From positions 1 to 64,000 of the forward strand of contig CAYREY010000012.1 of NCBI GenBank assembly GCA_964423405.1: a stretch of 64,000 nucleotides of DNA. Direction: 5' to 3'. This document shows, piece after piece, positions 50,158 through 60,264 of this stretch; within the stretch, counting starts at the first letter, position 1, and each line of letters opens with the position of its first letter. The position numbers and the translations under genes were made by a program. The notes beneath the pieces were generated by a model, which did no database searches, was not told the DNA's origin, and saw only the letters and a list, made by a program, of their open reading frames with translations. The stretch comes from Bog-950 sp964423405 (GTDB lineage: Bacteria; Bacteroidota; Bacteroidia; Chitinophagales; LD1).

Positions 50158-52791
50158 ATGACAAGTACGGAGATTAGGAAGGCATTTTTAGACTTTTTTG
50201 AGAGCAAAGGGCATAAAATAGTGCCAAGTGCACCTATTGTGGTGAAAAACGACCCAACACTGATGTTTATCAACAGCGGTATGGCGCCGTTTAAGAATAT
50301 ATTTTTGGGTAACGAGCCTATTAAATACAAGCGCGTAGCCGATACGCAAAAGTGTTTACGCGTAAGCGGTAAGCATAACGACCTGGAGGAAGTAGGGGTA
50401 GATACTTACCACCACACCATGTTTGAAATGCTGGGCAACTGGAGCTTTGGCGACTACTTTAAAAAAGAAGCGATTGAGTGGAGCTGGGAACTGTTAACCA
50501 AAGTTTACGGACTTGAAAAAGACCGCCTGTATGTTACCGTGTTTGAAGGCGATGCTAAAGAAAACCTGGGCTTTGACCAGGAGGCATACGATGAATGGAA
50601 AAAATGGATAGCAGAAGACCGGATACTGAAAGGAAACAAGAAAGATAACTTTTGGGAGATGGGCGATACCGGCCCTTGCGGACCATGCAGCGAAATACAT
50701 ATTGACCTGCGCAGCGATGAGGAGCGGAAGGCACAGGATGGTAAAGAGCTGGTTAATGCCAGCCACCCACAGGTAATAGAGATTTGGAATAACGTGTTTA
50801 TGGAGTTTGAGCGCAAGGCCGATAAAAGCTTGGTGAAGCTTGGCGCACAACACGTAGATACCGGCATGGGCTTTGAACGCTTGTGTGTTGCTATACAGAA
50901 GAAAACCAGCAACTACGATACCGATATATTTCAGCCGGTAATACAGTTTTTGGCTAAAAAAAGCGGCCATGCTTATAAGTTTACAGCGCCGGTATTAGCC
51001 GATGGTAAACTGATTAGTACCCCTACCGAAGACGAGAAGAAAGACATAGCCCTGCGGGTAGTGGCCGACCACATACGTACCATCGCCTTTACCATTGCCG
51101 ATGGTCAGTTGCCGGGTAATACCGGCGCTGGTTACGTAATCCGCCGGATATTGCGCCGTGCGGTACGTTATGGTTATTCGTACCTGGGCTTTGAGCAGCC
51201 ATTTTTATGCGAACTGGTACCTATGTTAGCCGATCAGTTTGCCGGTATATTCCCCGAGTTAAAAGCACAGGAAGGCTTTGTGGCGAATGTGATAAGAGAG
51301 GAGGAAACTGCGTTTTTACGTACACTGGCAAACGGTATTAAGCGTATAGATGCATTAACTGGTATAGATGGTAAAACCGCATTTGAGTTGTTTGATACAT
51401 TCGGTTTTCCATTAGACCTTACCAAACTTATAGCAGCCGAAAAAGGATGGACCGTAGATGAAGATGGCTTTAACAAAGAGATGGCTGAGCAGAAAGCCCG
51501 TGGCAAAGCTGCTGCTGCTACCGAGCAAAGCGACTGGGTACAGGTGGGCGATGATGTAAAGACCGACTTTATAGGATACGATTACACCGATGCTGATGCG
51601 CAGGTGGTAAAGTACCGCAGCATTAAGCAGAAAGATAAAGAACTGTTTCAGGTAGTGCTGGATAAAACCCCGTTTTATGCTGAGAGTGGCGGACAGGTGG
51701 GCGATACCGGTTACCTTGATTTTGGTGGTGAAAAGATTGACGTACTGGATACCAAAAAAGAGAACGATCTGATTGTGCATTTTGTAAAGAAGCTGCCGGC
51801 TAATATCGCTGCAACCGCACATGCTCAGGTTAATACCACTAAGCGTGCCGATACAATAAAAAATCACTCTGCCACACACTTGTTACAATCGGCACTGCGT
51901 ATAGTGCTGGGTAGCCATGTGCAACAAAAGGGTTCATTGGTTACGGCCGATTACCTGCGTTTCGATTTTTCGCACACTACCAAGCTTACCGATGAAGAAA
52001 TAGCAAAGGTAGAGCAGATAGTGAACGAAAAGATAATGGAGAACATTGCTTTAGATGAGCGCCGCAATGTGCCTATAGAAGAAGCTAAAAACATGGGTGC
52101 AACGGCGTTGTTTGGCGAAAAGTACGGCGAGTTTGTGCGTGTAATAACTTTTGATGAGAAATTCAGCCGCGAGTTGTGTGGTGGTGTGCACGTAAAAAGT
52201 ACCGGCACTATCGGCTTGTTTAAAATAGTATCTGAAAGTTCTATTGGTACAGGTGTACGTCGTATTGAAGCTGTAACCGGTAAAAAAGCCCTGCAACTGG
52301 CTAACGACTCTATTAGTGAGTTGGGCAAGGTAAAAGCCGCGCTTAACAATACCAAAGATGCTGTTAAGAGTATTGATACCCTGAAAGCCGAAAACGATGA
52401 ACTGAAAAAGCAGTTAATGCAGTTTGAAGATAAGGCAGTGGCAGAACTTAAAAAACAGATTGCGGCTTCTATTGCCAAAGTAGGTAGTGTGCAGTTTTAC
52501 GCTTCATCTGCAGTAGATGTTAACTCGGTAGATGCCCTGAGAAAAGTAGGTATACAACTGGCTAACGATTTAAAAGAGAACTTTGTATTGTTACTGGCTG
52601 CGGCTGTTAATGGTAAAAATGTGGTTCACCTGCGCATAGCGCCTTCGTTAGGTATAAACGGTAACCAATTGCTGAAAGAACTATCTCCATCTATTAAAGG
52701 TGGCGGTCCGGCCGATTTTGTGCAGGCTAGTGCAGGTAATATGAGCGAAGTAGAAGAGTTGATTTCTAAATTGAAAACTAAATTTGCCTAA
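50158..52791 (+). CDS. alaS: alanine--tRNA ligase
   Basis: 877 residues, full length. Class II catalytic domain begins TSTEIRKAFLDFFESKGHKIVPSAP and contains FINSGMAPFKNIFLG and YHHTMFEMLGNWSFGDYFK. The editing domain has HSATHLLQSALR and ELCGGVHVKSTGTIG, with the conserved Cys and His zinc ligands. The C-terminal oligomerisation domain ends GGGPADFVQASAGN. It charges tRNA-Ala. Confidence 0.97.
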   Translation: MTSTEIRKAFLDFFESKGHKIVPSAPIVVKNDPTLMFINSGMAPFKNIFLGNEPIKYKRVADTQKCLRVSGKHNDLEEVGVDTYHHTMFEMLGNWSFGDYFKKEAIEWSWELLTKVYGLEKDRLYVTVFEGDAKENLGFDQEAYDEWKKWIAEDRILKGNKKDNFWEMGDTGPCGPCSEIHIDLRSDEERKAQDGKELVNASHPQVIEIWNNVFMEFERKADKSLVKLGAQHVDTGMGFERLCVAIQKKTSNYDTDIFQPVIQFLAKKSGHAYKFTAPVLADGKLISTPTEDEKKDIALRVVADHIRTIAFTIADGQLPGNTGAGYVIRRILRRAVRYGYSYLGFEQPFLCELVPMLADQFAGIFPELKAQEGFVANVIREEETAFLRTLANGIKRIDALTGIDGKTAFELFDTFGFPLDLTKLIAAEKGWTVDEDGFNKEMAEQKARGKAAAATEQSDWVQVGDDVKTDFIGYDYTDADAQVVKYRSIKQKDKELFQVVLDKTPFYAESGGQVGDTGYLDFGGEKIDVLDTKKENDLIVHFVKKLPANIAATAHAQVNTTKRADTIKNHSATHLLQSALRIVLGSHVQQKGSLVTADYLRFDFSHTTKLTDEEIAKVEQIVNEKIMENIALDERRNVPIEEAKNMGATALFGEKYGEFVRVITFDEKFSRELCGGVHVKSTGTIGLFKIVSESSIGTGVRRIEAVTGKKALQLANDSISELGKVKAALNNTKDAVKSIDTLKAENDELKKQLMQFEDKAVAELKKQIAASIAKVGSVQFYASSAVDVNSVDALRKVGIQLANDLKENFVLLLAAAVNGKNVVHLRIAPSLGINGNQLLKELSPSIKGGGPADFVQASAGNMSEVEELISKLKTKFA

Positions 52792-52816
52792 GCAGATTTC
52801 TGATAAGTACAGAGTT

Positions 52817-54268
52817 ATGACAGACGATATATATTCAAAATACGAGGTGGTAGTGGGGTTAGAGGTGCACGCGCAGCTTTCTACCCACAGTAAAATGTAT
52901 TGTGGCGATTCTGCCGAGTTTGGCGGCTCACCCAATACGCATGTTAGCGTGCTTTCGTTAGGCCATCCTGGTACGTTGCCGGTGGTTAACGAAACAGCTA
53001 TAGAGTACGCCGTAAAAATGGGCCTTGCTACCCATTGCGATATCCGTTACGAAAACCAGTTTGCCCGTAAAAACTATTTCTACGCCGACTTGCCTAAAGG
53101 CTACCAGATTACACAGGATAAAACACCTATCTGTACTGGCGGATATATAGAGTTTGAGGTAAACGGCGAAAAGAAAAAGATACGCCTGACCCGTATACAC
53201 CTGGAGGAGGATGCCGGTAAGTCTATACACGATATTGACCCGTACTTTACCCTGGTTGACCTTAACCGTGCCGGTGTGCCGCTGATAGAGATTGTTAGCG
53301 AACCCGATGTGCGCAGTGGCGATGAGGCAATGGAATACCTGAACCAGATTCAGAAACTGGTGCGCTACCTGGGTGTGTGCGATGGTAATATGGAGGAAGG
53401 CAGTATGCGTTGCGATGCCAACATATCTGTTCGTTTAAAAGGCACCAACGTGCTTAATGCCCGTAGCGAGGTGAAGAACATGAACAGTATGCGTAACGTA
53501 AAACGCGCTATTGAGTTTGAATTTAAACGCCAGGTAGAAGCGCACGAGAAAGGAGAGAAGCTGGCGCAGGAAACCCGCGGCTTTGATGCTGTAAAAGGTA
53601 TTACGCTTACCCAGCGTAGTAAGGAACATGCACACGATTATCGTTATTTTCCGGAGCCTGATTTGCCACCGGTGTATGTTACCGATGAGTACATAGCCAA
53701 TGTAAAAGCCCACATGCCTAAACTGCCTAACGAGCTTAAGCAGGAGTATATGGAGCAATATGGCTTACCTGAATACGATGCCCGTATTATTACCGACGAT
53801 AAAGACCTGGCAGAGTACTTTAACCGCCTGTTGGCTGTAACCAAAAACTACAAAGCCGCCAGCAACCTTATACTGAATACCGTTAAAAGTTACCTGAACG
53901 AAAACGGTATCCACATTACAGATTTTAAACTGGAGCCTGCTAAAATAGCCAGCCTGATTGTGTTGATAGATGAGGGTAAAACCAACTTCAGCGTGGCATC
54001 TACCAGTATATTTCCGGTAATGGCACAAACAGGAAAAGACCCGTTAAAAGTTGCCGAAGAACTTAACCTGTTACAGAACAGCGATGAAGGTGCTATTAAC
54101 GACTTGATAGAACAGGTAATTGCTAAATATCCCGAAAAAGTTGCCGAATATCGTGGGGGTAAAGTAGGTTTGTTAGGTTTGTTTGTAGGCGAGGTAATGA
54201 AATTATCTAAAGGCAAAGCCGACCCCAAGGTGACCAACAAACTAGTGAAAGATAAACTCGATTCATAA
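52817..54268 (+). CDS. gatB: Asp-tRNA(Asn)/Glu-tRNA(Gln) amidotransferase subunit B
   Basis: 483 residues from ATG 52817. The frame opens upstream inside alaS, but the family N-terminus (YEVVVGLEVHAQLST) places the start here, 26 bases after the alaS stop codon. Signatures are GHPGTLPVVNETAIEYAVKMG, LEEDAGKSIHD, EGSMRCDANISVR and the C-terminal YqeY-like domain ending KVTNKLVKDKLDS. GatB works with GatA and GatC to convert misacylated tRNAs; those partners are not in this window. Confidence 0.96.
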   Translation: MTDDIYSKYEVVVGLEVHAQLSTHSKMYCGDSAEFGGSPNTHVSVLSLGHPGTLPVVNETAIEYAVKMGLATHCDIRYENQFARKNYFYADLPKGYQITQDKTPICTGGYIEFEVNGEKKKIRLTRIHLEEDAGKSIHDIDPYFTLVDLNRAGVPLIEIVSEPDVRSGDEAMEYLNQIQKLVRYLGVCDGNMEEGSMRCDANISVRLKGTNVLNARSEVKNMNSMRNVKRAIEFEFKRQVEAHEKGEKLAQETRGFDAVKGITLTQRSKEHAHDYRYFPEPDLPPVYVTDEYIANVKAHMPKLPNELKQEYMEQYGLPEYDARIITDDKDLAEYFNRLLAVTKNYKAASNLILNTVKSYLNENGIHITDFKLEPAKIASLIVLIDEGKTNFSVASTSIFPVMAQTGKDPLKVAEELNLLQNSDEGAINDLIEQVIAKYPEKVAEYRGGKVGLLGLFVGEVMKLSKGKADPKVTNKLVKDKLDS

Positions 54269-54309
54269 TTATAGTATAACACAATACCAATTACTCAATA
54301 CAAATAAAC

Positions 54310-55452
54310 ATGCGCAAACTCTTCAGTATCGTATTACTGCTTACTTTCTTTACATCGTGTAACCTGGCTGGTGGCAGCGATAAATACAACATTCAGGGAA
54401 CTGTAAAAAATCATCAGTCTAAATCAATTGTACTGGAAAAACTGGGACTTAAAGATGTAGTTGCTGTCGACTCGGCTACTATTGATGATAAGGGCTTCTT
54501 TAAAATGGAAGGCGTTTCAGAAACCGGTTTCTACCGCCTTAAACTTGATCAGAAAACCTTTTTTCTGTTTATGTTAGAACCAGCTCAGTACAAGGTAGAA
54601 ATAGACCCTACTGCTCCGGAGCCTCTTAAGGCTACCGGTTCTAAAAACAACGATGAGTTTCAGGCCGCCTTTAAAAACCTTAGTAACCTGCAACGCGATA
54701 TGCAGGGCTGGCAAATGGCTTACCAGATGTATGGCCAGCAAGGTGCAGGTGCCGATACCATGATGTATGTACAACAGCAGTTGCAGGGTGTAATGGCCCG
54801 CTATGAAAGCTTTATCCGCGATAGCTCTAAGGTGGCTAAAAACCCAATGGTGGCATTGTTTTATGTAACCAATGGCCCTATGGATAAATTCAGCAAAGAG
54901 AACCTTGCGGTAGTAGAGCGTATGGAGAAAGAGATGCCTAAGTCGAGCTACACTAAAGAGTTCCGCGAGGCTTACAATAAGTACCAGGAGCAGGTTAAGC
55001 AGGCTGCTTCGGCCCCACAACCACAAGATGTTAGCATCGGCAAAATGGCCCCAGAGATTGACCTGAAAGACCCGAACGGAAAAAGCATAAAGCTATCTTC
55101 ACTAAAAGGCAAAGTAGTACTAATTGATTTTTGGGCTTCATGGTGCGGCCCTTGCCGTATGGAGATGCCTAATGTAGTAGCTGCTTATAAGAAGTATAAA
55201 GATAAAGGCTTTACTGTGTACAGCGTATCGCTGGATAAGGACGCCAATGCCTGGAAGAACTCTATCAATGCACTGGGCATGACCTGGGAGAACCAGGTTA
55301 GCGACCTTAAATGGTGGCAGTGCGAAGCCGCTCAGGTGTATGGTGTACAAGGTATACCGGCTGCCTTCCTGTTAGACCGTGATGGTAAGATTGTTGCCAC
55401 CAACCTGCGTGGTGCTGCCCTCGATGAGAAAATAGGTGAGCTTATAAAGTAG
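54310..55452 (+). CDS. TlpA-like thiol-disulfide oxidoreductase lipoprotein (DUF4369 domain)
   Basis: 380 residues. The lipobox is TFFTSC (Cys near residue 17), so it is anchored in a membrane facing the periplasm. The N-terminal DUF4369 domain covers about 25-120, a helical linker about 120-230, and the thioredoxin domain about 240-380. The redox motif is WCGPC (C279, C282) with cis-Pro at GIPAAFLLD. Such proteins reduce or isomerise periplasmic cysteines, including in cytochrome maturation. Confidence 0.92.
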   Translation: MRKLFSIVLLLTFFTSCNLAGGSDKYNIQGTVKNHQSKSIVLEKLGLKDVVAVDSATIDDKGFFKMEGVSETGFYRLKLDQKTFFLFMLEPAQYKVEIDPTAPEPLKATGSKNNDEFQAAFKNLSNLQRDMQGWQMAYQMYGQQGAGADTMMYVQQQLQGVMARYESFIRDSSKVAKNPMVALFYVTNGPMDKFSKENLAVVERMEKEMPKSSYTKEFREAYNKYQEQVKQAASAPQPQDVSIGKMAPEIDLKDPNGKSIKLSSLKGKVVLIDFWASWCGPCRMEMPNVVAAYKKYKDKGFTVYSVSLDKDANAWKNSINALGMTWENQVSDLKWWQCEAAQVYGVQGIPAAFLLDRDGKIVATNLRGAALDEKIGELIK

Positions 55453-55463
55453 GGTAGCCAATG

Positions 55464-55476
55464 TGTTAACCCACCC
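55464..55476 (-). repeat. inverted third copy of the GGGTGGGTTAACA word
   Basis: TGTTAACCCACCC on the plus strand is the reverse complement of the word found twice at 47697-47765. It lies just before the terminator. Confidence 0.4.
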
Positions 55477-55477
55477 T

Positions 55478-55517
55478 AAGCGCAAGTTGCTAACTATCAG
55501 CAGCTTGCGCTTTTTTT
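55478..55517 (+). terminator. intrinsic terminator after the TlpA-like gene
   Basis: AAGCGCAAG pairs with CTTGCGCTT around a 17-base loop with an inner GCT/AGC pairing, followed by seven T. Confidence 0.82.
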
Positions 55518-55638
55518 GTGTTAACCCCCTTTGTGGTGCTTTTTAAGTTACTGTAAATCAATTCTTTATCTCTTCATTTTTGAAATCAAAAATGAAATTG
55601 ATATAAGGTTTAATTGTCTGTAAATCAGTGTTTTATGG

Positions 55639-56655
55639 CTATAGTTCGTTGTAGTGCTTTTTACCGCGTACAAAGTACTGCCATAGGATATTTACCGGCG
55701 TAAGGTGCATAGAGGATGGATGCGGTATTTTTTGGCGTTTTTCGAGCAATACCGGTATAGCTGCGTAAAACGAGAAATGCGCTTTTATAATAGCCACAAA
55801 ATCTTTCAGGTTGCCGTTTTTGGCTATGCTGTGAAAAGCTGCAACACCATCCAGTATCATGCGCCAGAACAGCTTAGGCAACAGGGTAGTGCCCGGTAAG
55901 TTCTTAAACATCATCATCAGGTTATTGCGGAAGTTAAGGTACGTTTTGCGCGGGTTACCTTGCGGCAGGCTGCCACCGCCCACATGGTAAATGTACGACT
56001 GTGGCACACATACTATCCGGTAGCCCATATTTTTCATGCGCCAGCAAAGGTCTATCTCTTCTTGGTGTGCAAAAAAATCTTCGTCCAGCGCACCAGCTTT
56101 CCAGTACACCTCGCTACGCACAAACAGGCAGGCACCTGTAGCCCAGAAAATGTCTTTCACATCATCATACTGGCCCAGGTCTTTCTCTATAGTATTAAAT
56201 ATCCGCCCGCGGCAATAGGCATAGCTATTGCGGTCAAGGTAGCCGCCGCTGCCACCGGCATATTCAAAGTAGTCGCGCCGGTAATAGTCGCGCAGTTTGG
56301 GTTGTGCCGCAGCAATGTTGTTATCCTTATCCATTTCGGCAATTACGGCCTCTACCCAATTGGGTGTTACCTCTATATCCTGGTTTAGCAGCACATAGTA
56401 CTCGGCTGTAACGTGCTTCAGGGCGTCGTTATAACCACCGGCATAGCCGCCATTGCGTGGGTTTTGTATAATGCGTACGTTGGGGTAATTCTTCTGCAAA
56501 AACTCAACCGAGCCATCGCTGCTTTGGTTGTCGGCAACTATTATTTCGCACAGCTCTGGCGAGGTATGCTGCACTACCGATGGCATAAACTGCTCCAGAA
56601 ACTTCTTTCCGTTCCAGCTTAATATTACTACGGCTACTTTGCGGTGGTTGCTCAT
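55639..56655 (-). CDS. family 2 glycosyltransferase
   Basis: 338 residues from ATG 56655. The GT-A domain begins VAVVILSWNGKKFLEQFMPS and has IIVADNQSSDGSVEFL, RNGGYAGGYNDALKH and YVLLNQDIEV, as in rhamnosyltransferase-like GT2 enzymes. It uses a nucleotide sugar to extend a glycan. It may serve the surface-polysaccharide genes at 60-64 kb. The C-terminus carries weakly hydrophobic helices that suggest membrane association. Confidence 0.92.
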   Translation of the reverse strand: MSNHRKVAVVILSWNGKKFLEQFMPSVVQHTSPELCEIIVADNQSSDGSVEFLQKNYPNVRIIQNPRNGGYAGGYNDALKHVTAEYYVLLNQDIEVTPNWVEAVIAEMDKDNNIAAAQPKLRDYYRRDYFEYAGGSGGYLDRNSYAYCRGRIFNTIEKDLGQYDDVKDIFWATGACLFVRSEVYWKAGALDEDFFAHQEEIDLCWRMKNMGYRIVCVPQSYIYHVGGGSLPQGNPRKTYLNFRNNLMMMFKNLPGTTLLPKLFWRMILDGVAAFHSIAKNGNLKDFVAIIKAHFSFYAAIPVLLEKRQKIPHPSSMHLTPVNILWQYFVRGKKHYNEL

Positions 56656-56749
56656 ATTACAGGCCGCCAAACATAATCTAAAACAGCCACATAGGCATAT
56701 CTTTCATCTTATTGCTTAATTTCTATATTTAACCTACAAACACACTAAC

Positions 56750-57664
56750 ATGAACCTAACACGACTCACACTTACCCTGCTTTTTTTGCCGTTGTTTTTT
56801 ATGGCTACAGCAAAAGAAAAAACCGAAGCTCAGGACACTGTTTCAGAGTTTACAGCCGACTCGGCCTTATCTTTACGAATGTTGCGCTATGATACCACCG
56901 GCACCATTACTATTGGCAATAACCTGGCTACATTAGAAATACCCAAAGGCTTTAAATACCTGGATGCCGAACAAAGCAGTTATGTACTGCACGACCTGTG
57001 GGGTAACCCGCCCAGCGAAACCATGGGTATGATTTTTCCATCAGATGCCAATGAGTTTATACCCGCTACCTGGGCCATTGAAATAAGTTATGATAACGAT
57101 GGACATGTAAAGGATGATGATGCCAAAGACATAAAGTACGATGAACTGCTGAAAGATATGCAGGAGCAGATTACGGATAATAACCCCGAGCGTAAAAAAC
57201 AGGGCTATCCTACTTTTGAGTTAACCGGTTGGGCCAGCCCGCCTTACTACGATAGCGAAAACAAAAAGCTGCACTGGGCAAAAAAACTATTGTTTGAAGG
57301 TGATAGCACCGAAACGCTAAACTACAATATACGTATTCTGGGCCGCGAGGGCGTACTGGTATTAAATGCAATTGGTGCTATAGAGCAGTTAAACGAGATT
57401 AAATCCAATATCAACCCTGTACTGGCCAGCGTTAACTTTAAAGAGGGTAACCGCTATGCCGATTTTAATGAAAGCACCGATAAAGTAGCTGCCTATGGTT
57501 TGGTAGGACTTATTGCCGGTGGGGTGTTGGCTAAAACCGGTTTGTTTGCCAAAATCGGCTTAATCTTCGCCAAGTTTGCCAAGGTAATTATACTGGGCGT
57601 AGTAGCATTGGGTGGTGCTGTTGTAAAATTCTTTAAGGGTAAAGGCGGTAATGATAATGCATAG
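56750..57664 (+). CDS. DUF2167 family membrane protein
   Basis: 304 residues with a signal peptide (about 1-20). The conserved stretch ATLEIPKGFKYLDAEQSSYVLHDLWGNPP is characteristic of DUF2167, as is the later WASPPYYDSENKKLHWAKKL. Two C-terminal membrane helices follow (about 242-262 and 268-290, LVGLIAGGVLAKTGLFAKI). The family is of unknown function, with members linked to envelope stress. A Lys/Gly-rich tail ends the protein. Confidence 0.88.
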   Translation: MNLTRLTLTLLFLPLFFMATAKEKTEAQDTVSEFTADSALSLRMLRYDTTGTITIGNNLATLEIPKGFKYLDAEQSSYVLHDLWGNPPSETMGMIFPSDANEFIPATWAIEISYDNDGHVKDDDAKDIKYDELLKDMQEQITDNNPERKKQGYPTFELTGWASPPYYDSENKKLHWAKKLLFEGDSTETLNYNIRILGREGVLVLNAIGAIEQLNEIKSNINPVLASVNFKEGNRYADFNESTDKVAAYGLVGLIAGGVLAKTGLFAKIGLIFAKFAKVIILGVVALGGAVVKFFKGKGGNDNA

Positions 57665-57688
57665 TACTTAGTGTAACTGCTACTAACA

Positions 57689-57727
57689 CAAAAAAGACAT
57701 TTGCTCCCGGCAAGTGTCTTTTTTGTT
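57689..57727. terminator. terminator after the DUF2167 gene
   Basis: AAAAAGACATTTGC pairs with GCAAGTGTCTTTTT with one wobble around TCCCG, and T-runs exist on both strands. Confidence 0.82.
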
Positions 57728-57800
57728 AGTAGCTATGTCATAGTATTGTAAAATATAAAGGTAATTCACATGGTTAATAGCAATGTACCATGCTATAATA

Positions 57801-57808
57801 TATTTTTG
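57801..57808 (+). promoter_or_regulatory. possible -7 element for the T9SS cargo gene
   Basis: TATTTTTG matches TAnnTTTG 13 bases before the ATG at 57822. The short distance and the lack of a TTG at -33 leave it uncertain. Confidence 0.3.
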
Positions 57809-57821
57809 TATAAACCTTTAT

Positions 57822-59348
57822 ATGAAAACAATTATTACTTTGTTGTGCCTGCTAATGGTTGTAGGTAGCTGCATTATGGCTGCGGAGGGTGATGGCTCAC
57901 GTACAGTTAAACAGCGTATTATCGGTTACCGTATAAACGGAAGGGCTCCTGATAGTACATTTATATTTGTCGATTCAGGCACTTTGGCTTATTCCGCTAA
58001 CCGGGGAGATACATTCTACTACAACCGTCAGTTCGATATCTACAATATGATTAATCAACGTGGCGATTCTTTGGGTATAGACATTCAGTTTATTAATACC
58101 CGCAATTCCAATGGAGATATTGTAGAAGAGTTGGAGAGGACCTGGGTTACTACACAGCTAAAAGATAGGTGGCGCACGCAATACACATACGATAATAACC
58201 GGAATGTGACAAAAAAATTAAGACAAACCATGCAGATGGGAGTATGGGTTGATAACTCGGAAATATTGTATGAGTATGATACACAGTCGCGACAGGTTGC
58301 ACGAACAGATAATGTAAGGCTCGCATGGGGCTGGCAGTCAAACGGCAAAAAATTGACAATATATGATAATGCAGGTGATATAGTAGAACGTGTATATCTG
58401 GCTGACAGTAGCGGCACCTGGGATACATCAAGTATTACATACATGAGTTATAATACGGGGCATCAGTTATTGCAAACCCTTACTTATGATGTTACTGGCA
58501 ATTCTCCCGATTTGCGTATACGAGAATCAAACGTTTACGATGGTAATGGTAACCTGCTGTCGTGGCACAGAGAAAATTTGCAAAATGGAAATATAAACAG
58601 CCAAAGAAGGCTAGTTTATACATACAATGCAGGTAGTCAGAAAACATCTGAACTGTATCTGGAAGGATACGCTGCTTTAGATTCTTTGTACTTGTATGAA
58701 TGGACATACGGGAATAATGATAGTGTAAGCTCTTATACCAGGTACACCTGGTATAATGGTGTACGTACTGTAAACGGCCGCAGTTTATATACCTATACCG
58801 GTAATCTTTTGTCAGAAATACTCTATCAGGGCTACGACTCTTTAAACTGGTTTAATGGCGGTAGAGATTTGCTTACATACGATGCGTATGGCTATCTCGA
58901 TTTGTTAACCAGGCAAACCTGGGTACAGGGTGGTTGGGAAAACAATAACCGGCAAAACTATAACTGTAATGTACTGGGTAATGTAGAATATATTTTGAAA
59001 CAGAACTGGGAGAGTGGGGTGTGGGTAAATACACAGGAGGAGTTTAGGTATTACGAATACTATGATGATGCCGTAGCTATTAAACCGCTGCCTGCATTTG
59101 GCAAGTTGATGGTTTACCCTAATCCGGTAACTATGTTGCTGCTTGTAGATTTTAATGCAGATCCGGCTTCTGCTACCAACCTTACAGTTTATAATATAAC
59201 CGGGCAACCTGTACTAATAAGCCAAACGCAGGCAATAACCGGTAGTAACCATGTACAATTAGATGTTTCTGAACTATGTGCCGGTTCTTACTTTATTGAA
59301 ATGCGAAACGTAAACGGGGTAGCCTGCTCGCGTTTTATTAAACAATAG
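57822..59348 (+). CDS. T9SS-exported protein with tandem Tyr/Trp-rich repeats
   Basis: 508 residues from the ATG at 57822, which opens a signal sequence (MKTIITLLCLLMVVGSCIMA) that may end in a lipobox-like GSC. Residues about 60-410 are a run of imperfect repeats of W..G.W.N......Y.YD..G pattern (for example QMGVWVDNSEILYEYDTQ, GWENNNRQNYNCNVLGN, SGVWVNTQEEFRYYEY), resembling YD or RHS-type beta repeats. A T9SS type A sorting domain (from KLMVYPNPVTM, about 426-508) ends the protein. Likely surface-displayed; function unknown. Confidence 0.85.
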   Translation: MKTIITLLCLLMVVGSCIMAAEGDGSRTVKQRIIGYRINGRAPDSTFIFVDSGTLAYSANRGDTFYYNRQFDIYNMINQRGDSLGIDIQFINTRNSNGDIVEELERTWVTTQLKDRWRTQYTYDNNRNVTKKLRQTMQMGVWVDNSEILYEYDTQSRQVARTDNVRLAWGWQSNGKKLTIYDNAGDIVERVYLADSSGTWDTSSITYMSYNTGHQLLQTLTYDVTGNSPDLRIRESNVYDGNGNLLSWHRENLQNGNINSQRRLVYTYNAGSQKTSELYLEGYAALDSLYLYEWTYGNNDSVSSYTRYTWYNGVRTVNGRSLYTYTGNLLSEILYQGYDSLNWFNGGRDLLTYDAYGYLDLLTRQTWVQGGWENNNRQNYNCNVLGNVEYILKQNWESGVWVNTQEEFRYYEYYDDAVAIKPLPAFGKLMVYPNPVTMLLLVDFNADPASATNLTVYNITGQPVLISQTQAITGSNHVQLDVSELCAGSYFIEMRNVNGVACSRFIKQ

Positions 59349-59353
59349 CAGGA

Positions 59354-60193
59354 TCAATACGCATCAAAATCCAATAACCTGAAACACATATTCTTTGGGT
59401 CAGGTTTTTCGTTTTTGCCGCTCAGGTCTTTAAATATCAGGTGTAGCGGTGCCGATTTATATTTCTCCGGTATATCAAAGTACAACCCCATTCCTTTATC
59501 CAGTGCGGGGTCTAAACCTATGTAAAGTGTTAGCGGTGCAAATGGTACAGCTGGTTTATCGGGATAATTACCAGCCGGCAGATTTATCAAATTAGCTTTA
59601 ATAACCGGTATATGTGTTTTAGAAAAATACGACACACTGTTACCTGTTTTGCTTTGGTAATACTGGTTGCAGGGGTTAGCCAATCGCCAGTTTAAATGTT
59701 TTTCGCTCCACATACGCTCGTACTCCACTGCACCGTCAGTTACCGGTACACTACCTAAACCTATTTTAGCCTGTAGTGTTCCCATACCGGCAAAGCCCAG
59801 CTTTTTCAAAAAGCCATGTACCGAATTCTGATTGGCAACACCTATCACAAACCGGTACCCTTCGGTAGCAGCAGCTTCGTATGTTTTCTCGGCAAGTTGG
59901 GTAAACAATCCTTTACCCCGGTGGTCGTTATGGGTAGCAGTATTTAGCGATAGTAGCCCTTTTACCTGTTGTCCGTTCCAGTTGGCTGTTAGCGGTTGTG
60001 TTACATAATGCCCGGCTATTACATCGCCAGCTATAGCATTAAAACCTACAATTGCCCCATCGGGATTTTGGGCATACTGCCAGTTAATAAAACCTTCGGT
60101 AAACAATTCGGGCTTTTCAAACACACTTGCCAGCAATGCCGCATGGGCTTTGTTGGCATTACTATCTGTTTTTACCCGCTCGTATTGGTACAT
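59354..60193 (-). CDS. GNAT-family N-acetyltransferase-like protein
   Basis: 279 residues. The acetyl-CoA binding motif A is LNTATHNDHRGKGLFTQLAEKTYE (about 80-103), preceded by VIAGHYVTQPL. The VANQNSVHGFLKKLGF stretch matches the motif B region. The C-terminal 120 residues are an added region of unknown role. Similar GNAT proteins occur in polysaccharide biosynthesis loci; the operon at 60-64 kb is adjacent but separated by another gene. Confidence 0.85.
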   Translation of the reverse strand: MYQYERVKTDSNANKAHAALLASVFEKPELFTEGFINWQYAQNPDGAIVGFNAIAGDVIAGHYVTQPLTANWNGQQVKGLLSLNTATHNDHRGKGLFTQLAEKTYEAAATEGYRFVIGVANQNSVHGFLKKLGFAGMGTLQAKIGLGSVPVTDGAVEYERMWSEKHLNWRLANPCNQYYQSKTGNSVSYFSKTHIPVIKANLINLPAGNYPDKPAVPFAPLTLYIGLDPALDKGMGLYFDIPEKYKSAPLHLIFKDLSGKNEKPDPKNMCFRLLDFDAY

Positions 60194-60264
60194 GGCTTGA
60201 AAATAGAAACTTGTTACTAAGAGGCGAAAAATGTATTACACATTCAGTAGTTTTACTAAAATAT

